Below, in pieces: positions 21,342 to 32,783 of a stretch of 64,000 nucleotides of DNA. This DNA is from Saccopteryx bilineata. Its lineage: Eukaryota; Chordata; Mammalia; Chiroptera; Emballonuridae. Position 1 is the first letter of the stretch. Each line of letters opens with the position of its first letter. The translations under genes were made by a program, and so were the position numbers. The notes beneath the pieces were generated by a model, which searched no databases, was not told the origin of the DNA, and worked only from the letters and a program-made list of their open reading frames with translations. Where the stretch lies: positions 233,324,779-233,388,778 of the forward strand of contig NC_089494.1 of assembly GCF_036850765.1 (NCBI RefSeq), given 5' to 3'.

Positions 21342-22347
21342 CCATCCATCATATTTTGCTTAAAGTTGGAGAGAAGTTCTTTCAACTCTCATCCCTAGGT
21401 GATACCCAAAGTTTTCATTTCTGCCTTCATCCTTTTCCCGGCTTACAATTTATTTGTGAAAAAATCTGAGAAATTTTTTAAATTTTTCCCACAATATGTT
21501 GTTTTGTGTGTAGTATTAAAAGAATGTGGCGTCTTTTCTGGAAGTGTTTCCGTAAATTGGTTCTCAAACCCTACTTTATTCTGGGCCTCCTCATTTCCTC
21601 CTCCCTTTTTTCTCTATCCTTTGATTCCACCTCCAGCAGGTTTTCCTCTGTAAGGAGTCAGGCTGTTAAAGGCAGCCCGGAAGGTTTCTTTTTAGAAGTC
21701 ACATGGAGGTACATAGTATTTGTTTTTACCCCTTTGCTCATGTAGAGACCACAGCTTGAAGAATTTAAGAATGATTTCTTCAAGGTTGTCCACTAGGAGG
21801 ATGGAATTCTGACAAAAACATATTTATTTCAAAGACCATGCCTTGGAATATACTTCCAAAGTCCATGCTTTGGAACATACACGGTGTAATATACCTGTAG
21901 TTGTTCAGCAAGACCTGCTTTTATTCCTTCATTTCTTCTCCATTTCCTCCCCCACCACTTTGATCTTCTCTAAGAACTTCTAAAAATAGCCTTCTGATCC
22001 TTTCCCAGTTTCCTCCATGCCCACTGACATTGATCTGATCCATTGCTTCACCAATAGAATAAAAAACAAAAAACATTAAAACAAACAAATAATAAACGTC
22101 TGGAATAGGTTCTCACTGGTCAGAAAAGTATGTAAATGGACAGTATTTCAATTTGCATTTTATTGCCACAGAAGAAATTTCACCTCTTCTGCCACTGGTG
22201 CTGGCTTATGTTTTGCCGTGTTTTCAGTGACTGCCCATTAGAAAGAATTTGTTCAAACCACATTGTTGGGCAGATAAAATGTATTATGCTCACTTTGTTA
22301 AAGATGATGCTGCCCACGTGGAGGCCTTTGCCCAGGTGATATTAATG
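21342..22347. other. unassigned sequence
   Basis: About 1 kb of mixed sequence before the LTR cluster. No gene seen. Confidence 0.35.
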
Positions 22348-22965
22348 TGTGTTGGGGGCAAGCAGGATCATTGTAGCCTGGGCTTGGTTTTAGGACTAAG
22401 CCTTTCCCACCCTTTTTGATGTGGGGCAGTACAATCCAATCATGCCTCAGAGAAGTGACTTTGTATTAGAGACTTCCCTATTTTGTATATTGGATTAAAG
22501 GTTTTGAATCTACACTATAAAATGGGGACGGAGCAGGAGCTTGCTCTCTTGGTTCCTGAGATTATCATTAGAGGAGAAAGCAGAGAGGAGAGCAGAAAGA
22601 GGCCACGTGGAGGAGGCCAGGGGAAGCAGCCAAGATGGCGGAGTATTGAGTGAAAGGCCAGTTTGTGCAGTTTGACGCTGGAGAAGGAAGGAGATGGGGA
22701 ACTGAGGAGAATAAGGCTGGTGAGCTAGAAACCTTTGATTCTAGGAAACTTGGATAAGTCAGTAGCTTTGTGAGCACTGAATGTGAGTGGGTTTTGGAGC
22801 CCAGTGTGTGTTTTTACTTGCCCGCCGGGTGCAAGCTAGAATTAAAGATGACAGCCCTTCAGTTTTTGGCTCCCTTGTTTCTTTACCGACTGTCCGAATC
22901 CAATGCGAACCTGCATGAGCCAGGCTGCTGTGATAGTGGCAGCCCTGGCTTCTGGCTTTACACAC
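22348..22965 (+). mobile_element. endogenous retrovirus LTR, copy 1
   Basis: A ~618 bp LTR-like unit starting TGTGTTGGGGGC and ending TTTACACA. It has a TATA box (22516-22522), the phrase CAGCCAAGATGGCGG downstream, and ATTAAA (22841-22846) as a likely polyadenylation signal before the TTGGCTCCCTTGTTTCTTTA segment. It is a close relative of copy 2 at 23932-24548, nearly equal in length. Non-coding; family not named (gamma-like layout, inference). Confidence 0.75.
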
Positions 22966-23151
22966 ATCCATCTCTTCATGTTCTATATTGCTGCCATTTA
23001 GTTTCACCCTTGTTTTTGCTCATGCTGCCATCTCTTTATATAGTGTCCTCTCTTTTATTGCTATTCTTTGAAGCCATATGCACAGGTGGCCTGTTGTGTG
23101 ATGTGAAGCCTTCTTCAGTTTTCTTCAATGTTGAGTTAAATTTACGATTCC
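22966..23151. other. spacer between LTRs, unassigned
   Basis: About 190 bp with no retroviral coding similarity that I can see. Confidence 0.4.
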
Positions 23152-23650
23152 TGTATGACCAGTAGTCACCACCGTCATGGCCATGCACATGCAAGTTCAA
23201 TGGGATTCAGGCAGACAGGAAAGAAACAGCGGAGCCAAAGAATGGTGGGCCATTTCTTTATTAATGTCTCGCACTGGCCAACAAGAAACACACAGGGAAA
23301 AACACTTCCATCTTCATTCATTCAGAGTTCACAAAGCTACTGACACATTATCCGGTTCCACAACCAGGAGAATCTTCTCCAGTTCCTCCTAGAATCAAAG
23401 GCTTCACCATCCCAAAGCCCTTCACCTCTGGTTCCCCAACTTCTCCTTCAGCACTCTGCTTTCTCTCTCTTTCCCTGCCACCTGGGCTTCTTTCTTCCTA
23501 CCTCCTTTTTCCTCTCTCCTTACAACTTTTCTGGAGTAAAAACCTCTCCTCCAGCATACATTAGCATAACAATGGCCCTTCCCAAGCAGGAATGCAATTA
23601 GCAATTTCACAGATCACATGCCTGGCTGTGCCCAGCGCTATTTTTAACAA
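23152..23650 (-). mobile_element. related LTR in inverted orientation
   Basis: Read on the minus strand this ~500 bp unit starts TGTTAAAAATAGCGCTGGGC and ends CTACTGGTCATACA. It shares with copies 1 and 2 the segments GTCAGTAGCTTTGTGA, ATGGCCCACCATTCTTTGGC and GTTTCTTTCCTGTCTGCCTG. Its polyadenylation signal is AATAAA (23262-23257). The upstream U3 portion differs from the other two, so it is a sister subfamily. Exact ends uncertain; no target duplication found. Confidence 0.65.
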
Positions 23651-23699
23651 TAAAAGTGAGCAAACTCAAAAAACATAAATTTTACAAACTCATTTGCCC

Positions 23700-23860
23700 C
23701 ATAGTTCCTTAATGGTGTGATAGTGAAACCAGCGAGAGTATCCAGACGTTCTCCACACCAGAGTTCAAATTTAAAGGAGTCTTTTATTCGAAGCTGGCAA
23801 CCTAAGTCAGTCAAATCATGCGGCCCCAAACACAGTTTGAAGCTAGCTTTTAAAGACAAA
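23700..23860 (-). mobile_element. possible further LTR fragment
   Basis: On the minus strand GCTTCGAATAAAAGACTCC, with AATAAA at 23788-23783, then GAACTCTGGTGTGGAGAACG, resembles an R-U5 segment of another LTR. Weak, no ends defined. Confidence 0.3.
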
Positions 23861-23931
23861 ATTACACACTGTTGGTCAAATAAGTTTGTAAATATGATAT
23901 ATATGTTTGCTCGCTTATAGTTTGCATTGAA

Positions 23932-24548
23932 TGTGGGGGAACAGGCTGTAAGCAGGCAGGATCCTTGTAGCCTGGGGCGTGGTTTAAGGACTAAGCCTTT
24001 CCCACCCTTTTTGATGTGGTGTGGTACAATCCCATCATGCCTCAGATAAGTGACTTTGTATTAGAGACTTCCCTATTTTGTATATTGGATTAAAGGTTTT
24101 GATTTCTGCACTATAAAGTGAGGCAGACCAGGACCTTGCTCTCTCTGGGTTCCTGAGATTAGCATTTGAGGACAGAGCAGAGAGAGGCCATGTGGAGGAG
24201 GCCAAGAGAAGCAGCCAAGATGGTGGAGTGCTAAAGGAGAAGCCAGTTTGTTCAGAGTTTGTGCATGGAGAAGGAAGGAGATGGGGAACAGAGGTGAATA
24301 AGTCTGGTGAGCTAGAATTCTTCGATTTTAGGAAACTCGGATAAGTCAGTAGCTTTGTGAGCACTGAATGAGTGGGTTTTGGAGCCTAGTGTGTGTTTTT
24401 ACTTGCCCACCGGGTGCAAGCTAGGATTAAAGATGATGGCCCACCAGTCCTTGGCTCCATTGTTTTATTACCATCTGTCTGAATCCAGTACGAACCCGCA
24501 TTGGTCATGCGGCTGTGATGGTGGCCCTGGCTATTGGCCTCGCACACA
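23932..24548 (+). mobile_element. endogenous retrovirus LTR, copy 2
   Basis: A ~617 bp unit starting TGTGGGGGAACAGGC and ending CTCGCACACA, aligning with copy 1 along its length: CTTTCCCACCCTTTTTGATG, AAGTGACTTTGTATTAGAGA, a TATA box (24112-24118), CAGCCAAGATGGTGG, CTTGCCCACCGGGTGCAAGC and ATTAAA (24426-24431). Divergence from copy 1 is visible but modest. Either the 3' LTR of a largely deleted provirus with copy 1, or an independent solo LTR. Confidence 0.75.
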
Positions 24549-26696
24549 CTGATTGGGGAATGGGGAGGAGGAGAAGCCTGGCAGTAGAACAAAGCAGTGA
24601 AACAAGCTCATTTACAATGTTTATCCATATGATTAATTCAAAGAGAAACATTCCAGGAATTTCTGCAACCTTGTGGAACTAGCCCAAGGACACAGCCTGG
24701 AAAACCAGCCTCAAGCCTGGAGTAAGGAGTCTGAGAAAAAGTAAATTCTGCTAAAAGTCTCTTTGTTTTAGAGGAATAAGTTCTACTAAAAGTTACTTAT
24801 GCTAAGAGCCTTTCTTTTCTACATTTCAATGGGCCTCACATAGCCATTAGAAAAAGTCTATATGATAGCATTCATTAGAATGTGTTTAGGTGAGTTATTT
24901 GTGCATCTGTCCGTTCTGCTAGACTCCGAGTTTACTGAGGAATGAGTCTATAGTTGACTCTTCTTTGTAATCCGAGAGCCTCCACATTACCTGATCCATA
25001 CATAGAACTTACTTAAATCAGTTTTGTTAGATGAACCCAATTAGTATCAGTGAGATTATGTTGGTGTTATAAGACAAATTTTAGCTTCTTGGTTAAAAAA
25101 GCAAACACTTAACAGTTGTATACTTATTTTTCTTTCTATTATTACTTGTCTAATAACATATATTCAAAACTACTTAAATAAGCATGATTAAACAGGCAGA
25201 CAGTGTATTGTTTTCCTATACTTGCCACAAAATTAAACTTCTATCTTGCATGACAGTTCTCTGAGAATGATCTTAGTGTGAATTATATTTCTTCACGTGG
25301 CTCATCGTGCCCAGCAAAATTAAATATTTTAATTAACATTTGTAATCAGCTTTTCCTGTTCTCCTGCTCTAGTGGTTTATAGTCATTTAAACAAATTGAA
25401 TTTTAGAGATAAAGTAAACACTGTTTTTATAGAGCCAAATTCAGATTGATTTTCTTTTCTCCAACCTCACATACTTCATCAACTTATATTCCCGTCATTC
25501 ATTTATTCACTCACTTATTTAATAAATCACGTATGTATTAAAAACTAATGACTGCCATCTCTAGATAAATCTAGTAGAATTTTCCCAAGTCAGGTTGAGG
25601 AACTTCTGTGGAAGATTGGCTTTAATTTTTTACCTTACAGTGAGACTCTAAGGACCTTAGAAGACATATGCTATACAATATAATTTTACTATTTATTTAT
25701 TTTCTGATCAAATACAATCTTAAATAATATTCAGAAGTTAATTGAACTACTTCTGGTCCTCCACCTAAAGGTCAAACTATTCAGTTGTTCCAGTTTGGTT
25801 TAGGCTCCAAGTTATCATTACGCTTTTAATAACTAGCATAGCTAAGTGAGGATGTCTTACCGCACGAACAAGGTCAATAGTTAACCCACATAGAGGCTCC
25901 TGTTTCAAGGGGACAGTCTTTTCACTCCTTCCCAGGGCAGAAGTTTTGGGTCTTTGCGTGACATTTAAGTATAATTTTCTTACTTCACTGGTGACATTTA
26001 ATGGGAAAATTATCTCTATTTTAAGTAGAACTATAAGAGCAAACAATGTCTAGGAAACTAGATGATATTTGAGGTTCTCCTTCCTTATAGAAATTTGCAG
26101 TCCCTAGTTTTGGATAAAGACACACAGACTTTAAGGCAGCCAGCCTAAGATCATAGGTGCAGTATCCAGAGTGTGGAATGTCAACGGCTTCCCATAATAA
26201 GAGGAGGTTTGTCTCCAGTGGGTGATGTTGGTGTGTCTTTTAAGCCTGATGAAGCCATTTCTTCTCAGAGATCTGCCATAGTCAGTTACAAACCCAAATA
26301 ATGTGTGGTTCTTTCCCACAGTGAGTTTGTAATCTAACCAGTAAAACATGTAACCAATGACTATAAAACAGTGTGGCAAGGTCTCCTGTCAGTAATTTAC
26401 CAGAATAGAAGCTATTATTATGTATTTGTAAATGATTTTGAAGGCTAATGTTTTCACAAAACACAATTTGTAGATAAAGTGTCCTCCTAGAGAGTCGTTA
26501 TGAGCTGTAATTTGGACATATTTTAACAAGCTTTGTTTTCTGATTTCTGTTGAAATATATAATTTAGATTCTGAGAACAAGTTAGCAAATCCCAGGAAGA
26601 CACTATTCAAAATTTTAAAAATCTAGCTTTTCAGGACAATTTTCTGTGAGAGGGAAAGTTCTAAGGATTTGAAGCCCCAACAACATGGTTGAATTA
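24549..26696. other. unassigned single-copy sequence
   Basis: About 2.1 kb, AT-rich. Short frames on both strands carry no recognisable domains. Confidence 0.4.
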
Positions 26697-26900
26697 TGGT
26701 GATTAGAGCTCAGGGCTCAGAAGTAAGATACAGGGTTTCAACCTCTGGCTTCTTGCTAATAAAGTGACCTAGGACAGGTTACTTAGCTGCTCTAAGTATC
26801 ATTTCATCTCTGTGCAATGTCTCAAAAAAGGTTTTGAGAATTAAAAAAAGATTATGATTATAAAAATTTATAGTATAGTGCCTGGTACCTGGCGAGCCTT
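26697..26900 (+). mobile_element. MIR SINE
   Basis: Near-complete diverged MIR: GATTAGAGCTCAGGGCTCAG, CAACCTCTGGCTTCTTGCTA, AGGACAGGTTACTTAGCTGC, TTTTGAGAATTAAA and ATAGTGCCTGGTACCTGG. Confidence 0.7.
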
Positions 26901-27415
26901 CAAAATATATTTGCTATCTTTATTTTGCTACAATAATGGCCCTGAATTAGTTTTAAAATATTGCAAACAACTTTTATCCAAAAGTTATTGTATCCAATCA
27001 AGAGTCAAAATAGAAGAGAATAGGATAAAGGTATAAGAAAAGGGTCATGGCAGCGCGCCCAGAATTAGGAAGAGTGGCCATCCGGCCAGACACTCCATTT
27101 CGTCAGGATGCATCTTTGTAAACAGACTTTGGTCTATGCTTTCTACTTCTGGCTCATTTTTACAATACAGTTCACTACCTAGAACGTTTTCTTTCTGTTT
27201 CATATCCTACCAGCCAATGTGGTCATTATAAGTTTTTATTCTGAGCACAGAAACTAATCAAAGGAATTATATTATTTTGTGTACTTTATATTTTTATTTT
27301 TTTATTTTTTATCCAGGCTGCTTAAAAACCCAGTGAGATCTCTGACCAAGAAGAGTGTATCTTTCCAATAACTACTGTACTATTTCTTTTGGTTAATGCT
27401 AAATTTAAAAAAAAT
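26901..27415. other. unassigned sequence
   Basis: AT-rich, nothing recognised. Confidence 0.35.
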
Positions 27416-27468
27416 TACACACACACAGATATGTGTGTGTGTTTATATATATATATATATGATATGTA

Positions 27469-27503
<35 letters not shown>

Positions 27504-27504
27504 G
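27416..27504 (+). repeat. compound (CA/TG)n-(TA)n microsatellite
   Basis: ACACACACAC, then GTGTGTGTGT, (TA)n, GTGTGTGTGTGT and (TA)n again in succession. The CA and TG blocks are mutually complementary and could extrude as a hairpin. Confidence 0.9.
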
Positions 27505-27561
27505 GCACCAGTATTTTGCTTTCCTTTAGTGTTCTTTTCCAGGACTCTGTGAAATCCACCA

Positions 27562-28062
27562 TCTAGTGTCCTACTGCTGCTCTAACAAACCACCACAAAC
27601 TCAGTGGCTTAAAACAACATCCATCTTACAGTTCTAGAGGTCAGAAGTCTGAAATGGGTATCAGTGGGCTGGCATCCAGGTAGCAGCAGGGCTGTGCTTT
27701 TTCTGGAGGCTCTAGGGTACAATCTGTGTTTTGCCTTTTCTGGCTTCAAGAAGCCGCCTGCATTCCTGGGTCCCTGGCCCTCATCCATCCTCAGAAGCCA
27801 ACAAAATAACACTGCACACCATTCTCGCTGTCTCTGTCTCCCCATCCGATTCTCCTGACACTCCCTCTCACTTAAAATGGCTCTTGTGATTACAGTGAAC
27901 CTATCTGGAAAATGCTAGCATATTCTCCCATCTCAAGAGCCTTAACATATATAATCACATTTGTAAAATGTATTTTGCCAGGGAAGGTAACATATTCATG
28001 GGTTATGGGTATTTAGTGGTGGACATTTTGAAAATGAGGCTTTATTCTGCCTAAATTAACCG
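27562..28062 (-). mobile_element. MLT1-type MaLR LTR
   Basis: Antisense: TGCTGCTCTAACAAACCACC, CAGTGGCTTAAAACAACATC, AGTTCTAGAGGTCAGAAGTC, CTGGAAAATGCTAGCATATT, CCAGGGAAGGTAACATATTC and TTATTCTGCCTAAATTAA at the end. Confidence 0.85.
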
Positions 28063-29606
28063 CTTAGATAAATTTTCTGTAGGTATGGTAATACTGTTGA
28101 TTATATAATGATAATTTTCACATTTAACAATAATGCCATTAGATTTTCAGACTGCTCTTTAAGGACGGCTTTGGGGGAAATCTAATATCTTTAGGCAAGT
28201 TTCTGTAACAGCTCATCTCATCCTTATGTGTTACACATTCACTAATTCAACTCTTAAAGGCTAATAGTTTATTTAGGTTCAAGTACTTCTTTTACTTACC
28301 AACTAGAAATTACAAGGGTGTAGGGAATATATTTTAGAGGTTTTTATCTAAAGAAGTGAGGTCTACCTGTTAAAGTTGAAAGTTACACTTACCTGGGAAG
28401 TTTACTTCCATGGAACTGTTCATTTTCTAAGGATACTAATTCAGTTAGATATTACTGTAGCTTATATATTTATAGAAATTTCTAAAATGTTAACAAACAC
28501 TTTAATCTGTCTCCTCATTTAGATAAACTGACAGTTTTCATTGTCAGTTTAGTGAAATTATGTAATGAATTTTTCTGTTTGAAGGTTTTTTGAATGTGGA
28601 TTCAATATATTTACATTGACCTGATGTGACATAATAGATACTGTTATTACAAGATTTACTGTGTTGAGTAGTTAACTGGAAAGACAGAGTAAGCATCTTT
28701 CACCTGGGAGTGACTTCGAGCTGGCGTACAATATCAATTCATTTTATGGATCCTGAACTAATGAATAAATTTCAATAGCAGCGAAGCATAGTTATGACCA
28801 GGTGAGGATAACTGGAGAAAAGGCTCAGAAGAAAGAAAAGAAATATATTTTGTGTTTTGGACCAGCCCTTTGAATAATTAAAAATTATCTACATTGAATT
28901 TCAAGCTAATAGCTCCATGTTATATTAAATAATTTAACTAATTGACACTATGGCTAGAAAAATTATAGCATTGATTTTAAATTGTATTTTGAGTGTCATT
29001 GTACTAAGTGCTTTTTCCCCCCATTCTATTATCTACTTGGAGGCTGTTTTGTCCAATTAAATCCATTTAAAATTTGTAGTCTTAGGCCAAGCTTTGTCTA
29101 CAGAGTTTATTAAATAAAATTAAATCTTCTAGGTATCCCTTTCATAGAAAGCTAGCTTTCAAAGCTGTATAGCTCTGTGTGGTCCTCTTATAAATGTATT
29201 GCGGGTAGAAGTTGTACTGTTTAGAGCCATTAAAGCTAATGCATAGTATCTTATGGATACTATGTTTGAGATATTATAACTTGGTAGCAGTTTTATAATA
29301 TTTATTCTTTTTCACTAGACTAACACTTTTCCAGTGACTTTGGAGTTCTCTGAGTTAACTCAAGGGATCAACAAAATGTTGGTGGCTGGAGAGATAATCT
29401 GATAAACTGACATAAGTACATTAATGTAGTAATATATCTCAATTGCTTCCTTTTGTGCCATGTATCTTAGGTAATCATGGTAAAAATTCTGTGAGGTAGG
29501 ATCTGGTAGCCCCATTTCCAGATGAAAAAATTTAGTTTCAGACAAATGTAAAATTAGTTATTCTAAATAAGATTTTTAAATGAGATTTATTAAAATGTCA
29601 TTAAAT
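28063..29606. other. unassigned single-copy sequence
   Basis: About 1.5 kb of AT-rich sequence without a recognisable gene or repeat. Confidence 0.4.
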
Positions 29607-29618
29607 TTTATTAAATGT

Positions 29619-30005
29619 GCCCTGGCCGGTTGGCTCAGCGGTAGAGTGTCAGCTGGCGTGCGGGGGACCCGGGTTCGATTCCCGGCCAGGGCACATAGGA
29701 GAAGCGCCCATTTGCTTCTCCACCCCCCCTTCCTCTCTGTCTCTCTCTTCCCCTCCTGCAGCCAAGGCTCCATTGGAGCAAAGATGGCCCGGGCGCTGGG
29801 GATGGCTCCTCGGCCTCTGCCCCAGGTGCTAGAGTGGCTCTGGTCGCGGCAGAGTGACGCCCCTTGGGGCAGAGCATCGCCCCCTGGTGGGCAGAGCATC
29901 GCCCCTGGTGGGCGTGCCGGGTGGATCCCGGTCAGGCGCATGCGGGAGTCTATCTGACTGTCTCTCCCCGTTTCCAGCTTCAGAAAAATACAAAAAAAAA
30001 AAAAA
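29619..30005 (+). mobile_element. Rhin-1 SINE, full length, young
   Basis: The best-preserved copy here. It starts GCCCTGGCCGGTTGGCTCAG; A box TGGCTCAGCGG (29631-29641) and B box GGTTCGATTCC (29672-29682) both fit RNA polymerase III type 2 promoters. The body has the CATTGGAGCAAAGATGGCC segment and the GCAGAGCATCGCCCC tandem part; it ends TTCAGAAAAATAC with an A run. Target-site duplication TTTATTAAATGT at 29607-29618 and 30006-30017. Confidence 0.95.
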
Positions 30006-30009
30006 TTTA

Positions 30010-30850
30010 TTAAATGTACCTTGAAAACATTATACTAAGTGAAATAAGTATATCAGAAAAAGCTAAGAACCATATGATTGCACACATTGGTGGGATATAG
30101 AAGAGACTCACGGACCTAGATAAAAGTGCCCTGACTCCAGGTGTGAGGGACAGGTTTTGCCCCAGATTTTAATTCAGCCATTGTCTAGAAGGATGTCATT
30201 CTCCTGGGGAAGCAGATGTTAGTCTGTGGAACGCTGAGAAAACCACAGGGATATTTCTTGGTGATGACACACTTGCCAACACAGAAGTGGGCCACCAGCT
30301 CACATGCTTTGTGGGGATTTAGCAAGGTTTACTCTTTCAACCTCAGGTGCATCGCTGTGGCTGATGAATATGTCAGTCACCTCAGAGAAAGGACTGAATT
30401 CTTTGAAAATCTAGTCTCCAGAGTTTGGGTGTGTGTGACTCTGCATGTGTGTGATTTGGGGTCTCTGTATAGGCAGAGGTGTTCATTTCCATACTTCAGC
30501 TGTAAGAGTATTTTATTTCATCTCTGCCCCACCACAGCTGTCCTTCTGTAATGGCATTCCAACAGGGGAAGGCTTAAGCTCTCTACTTGGCACTTTTATC
30601 TTTTTAGGTTTATCACCAGAGAGGGGCAAGGGAAGGAGAGTATAGAGGGACAAATATGTTGTGACGGAAAATGGTCTGACTTTGGGTGATGGTCACACAA
30701 CACAGTCAACAGTTCAAATGCTATAGAGATGTCTACCTGAAACCCATGCACTTTTATTGATCAATTTTACTCCATTAAATTTAATTTCTTAAAAAAATTA
30801 TAAAAAGAACAAATACTGGAGAGGGACCATGACTCTTGCTTAAGGCTGAA
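30010..30850 (+). mobile_element. older L1 3' end, interrupted
   Basis: Sense L1 phrases at both ends: CTTGAAAACATTATACTAAG, TGAAATAAGTATATCAG and ACCATATGATTGCACACATT near 30020-30090; then GACTTTGGGTGATGGTCACA, TACCTGAAACCCATGC and CTCCATTAAATTTAATTTC near 30680-30790. Roughly 30125-30600 between them does not look like L1 and is listed as a finding. Confidence 0.65.
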
Positions 30851-30894
30851 ATGAGGCCTTAAACATACTCCAAAAATAAAAAATAAAAAAAAGA

Positions 30895-31180
30895 AAGAAA
30901 TTTATTAAGGTGACATTGGTTAATAAGATTATAAAGAATTCAAGTGCACAATTCTGATTCATCTTTATATTGCATTGTGTGTCCACCACCGAAAGTTAAA
31001 CCATCTTCCATCACCATGTATTTAATTCCTTTTACCCTCTACTACCCCCACCTCCCTCCCCTCTGGCAACTATCACACTGTGGTCTGTGTCTATGAGTGT
31101 TTCTTTTTCTTGTTTGTTCATTTTTTTGCTTTGAGTTTTATATCTCACATATCAGTGATATCATAGAGTTCTTAGATAAG
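30895..31180 (-). mobile_element. L1 3' UTR, 5'-truncated, old
   Basis: Antisense: TTATTAAGGTGACATTGGTT, AAGTGCACAATTCTGATTCA, TGTGTGTCCACCACC and CCCCTCTGGCAACTATCACA. C-rich (G-rich in sense) as typical of L1 3'UTRs. Confidence 0.75.
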
Positions 31181-31361
31181 TTCTATTAAATTAATATGAA
31201 CAAGTAGATCTCTTCTCCACTGACCATATGAATATCTTCTCTCCAGTCTCTTTCCACATTGTTTACTCTGCCCAGTTCTTACACAGTACTTTACTCTTAA
31301 GTATTCTAGATTTTATTCCACATTGAAGGTATCAGAATTTTGTCTTTTTGTAACTGTATCT

Positions 31362-31821
31362 ATTAGTTGTCCAGAGCTGCTGTAACACTGTGCCAAAAAC
31401 TGGGTAGCTTAAAACGACAGAAATATGTTCTTGCCTAGTTCTGGAGAAGTTAAGGTATCTACCTGCAGGAGGACCATCCTCCCTCTGAGACTGCACGGAG
31501 CCCTTTCTTGCTTCTTCCTTGCTTCTGGGGATGGCTGTCTGTCCTAGGCATCCCTTGGGCTGCAGCTGCAGCACTCCGATCTCTGCTCTCCTTGTGTGTC
31601 TGTGTGTCTTCATATGGCACTCTCCTTTCTGTGTCATGCTCTCCTCTTCATATAAGGGCACCATTCAAATCAGAATAAGGGCCTTCCCTGCTCCACCAGG
31701 ATGACCTATCTTAACTGATTACATTGGTAACAACCCTTTATCCAAATAAGGTGATATCCTAAAGGCCTGGAAGGGTTTTAGCATATCTTTTCTTTGGGAC
31801 ACAATTCAACCCATCATACCA
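31362..31821 (-). mobile_element. MLT1-type MaLR LTR
   Basis: Antisense: ATTAGTTGTCCAGAGCTGCT, GGTAGCTTAAAACGACAGAA, AGTTCTGGAGAAGTTAAGG, CTTCATATGGCACTCTCC, TAACTGATTACATTGGTAAC, GGACACAATTCAACCCATCA. Confidence 0.85.
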
Positions 31822-32261
31822 CATGTATCATATTTGGAAAAATAAAGGGTTATTTTTATAAATTGTGTATTTTGGCATTATTTTCTCAGGTTTATATCAA
31901 AATATGTCACAAATAATGATTGTGTCAAAATAATTATTGTGCTTTTTATAAGTAAATGTTTCTCCAAGTTCTTTTTAAATATAAGTTTTTCAGGATGCTC
32001 TAAGAAAAATGGAGTATTCTTATGTCAATGTGGGATGTTCCGAACGTTATTCTATGTTGTATGTGCCCTAGAGCCCTTAGGTTTCTAAAACTATTGAGAA
32101 GTCCTTTGTAAAATCAATTGAATAAAATCCCAAATTCTCCAAATACGTTTGATGTTGGAAACTTTTTACCACATAACAATTGTTATTTTGCACAACTGTC
32201 TTGTGAAATGCTGATTTAGAAGATCACACCATAAATATTATTGTCCCTTTTCATTAAGAAC
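31822..32261. other. unassigned sequence
   Basis: AT-rich, nothing recognised. Confidence 0.35.
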
Positions 32262-32420
32262 ATGAACAGATTACTTAACCTTTCTTTATATGCTTCAGGG
32301 TTTTTTTACTGTAAAATGAGAATAATTGAGTTATATCATAAAAATCAGACAATTAGATGAAGTAAAACAGGCAAAGAGCATAAGGCAAAATGGGCTTGAT
32401 GCATGCTTATTATTATATTA
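32262..32420 (+). mobile_element. possible MIR fragment
   Basis: GAACAGATTACTTAACCTTT, CTGTAAAATGAGAATAATTG and AAGTAAAACAGGCAAAGAGC fit the 3' half of a MIR. Diverged. Confidence 0.45.
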
Positions 32421-32601
32421 ACTTTTAAAGTCAATAGTTGTCACTAAGCATTAACTCAGAGTGATGTCAAGATCTATCAAGTAAGAGTGCTGTAGTTATT
32501 AGATTGAACATAATTTTTAAGTAGTTTACAGAATAAAGGGATCTTGTCAGTGATTCTATCAGTATTAAAGCACTTGAGCTGTTTTATATTAATATCTCAG
32601 G

Positions 32602-32775
32602 AAATGCCTTGGCTGGAGTGCTCGGTTGGTTAGAGCATTGTCCTGAAGCACAGAGGTTGCTGGTTCGATCCCTGGTCAGGGTACATATAGGAGCAGATTG
32701 ATGTTCCTGTCTCTTTTCTTTCTCTCCCTTCCTCTCTCTCTCAAATCAATAAAATGAACATTAATTTTTTTTTTA
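32602..32775 (+). mobile_element. short tRNA-derived SINE (Ves-like)
   Basis: Head GCCTTGGCTGGAGTGCTCGG, B box GGTTCGATCCC, TGGTCAGGGTACATATAGGA, ATTGATGTTCCTGTCTC and AATCAATAAAATGAACATTA plus T/A tail. A distinct tRNA-like family from Rhin-1. Short target-site duplication ATCTCAGG at 32594-32601 and 32776-32783. Confidence 0.8.
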
Positions 32776-32783
32776 ATCTCAGG

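Noticed and set aside
22770..23165. 131-codon plus-strand frame as a retroviral or host protein
   Set aside because: It spans the end of an LTR and unrelated spacer and has no retroviral or other motif.
27609..27858. 64-78 codon frames on both strands
   Set aside because: They lie within an MLT1 LTR and are chance frames.
29619..29692. Possible tRNA gene (good A and B boxes)
   Set aside because: The head is continuous with a SINE body, A tail and target-site duplication; it is a tRNA-derived SINE, not a functional tRNA gene.
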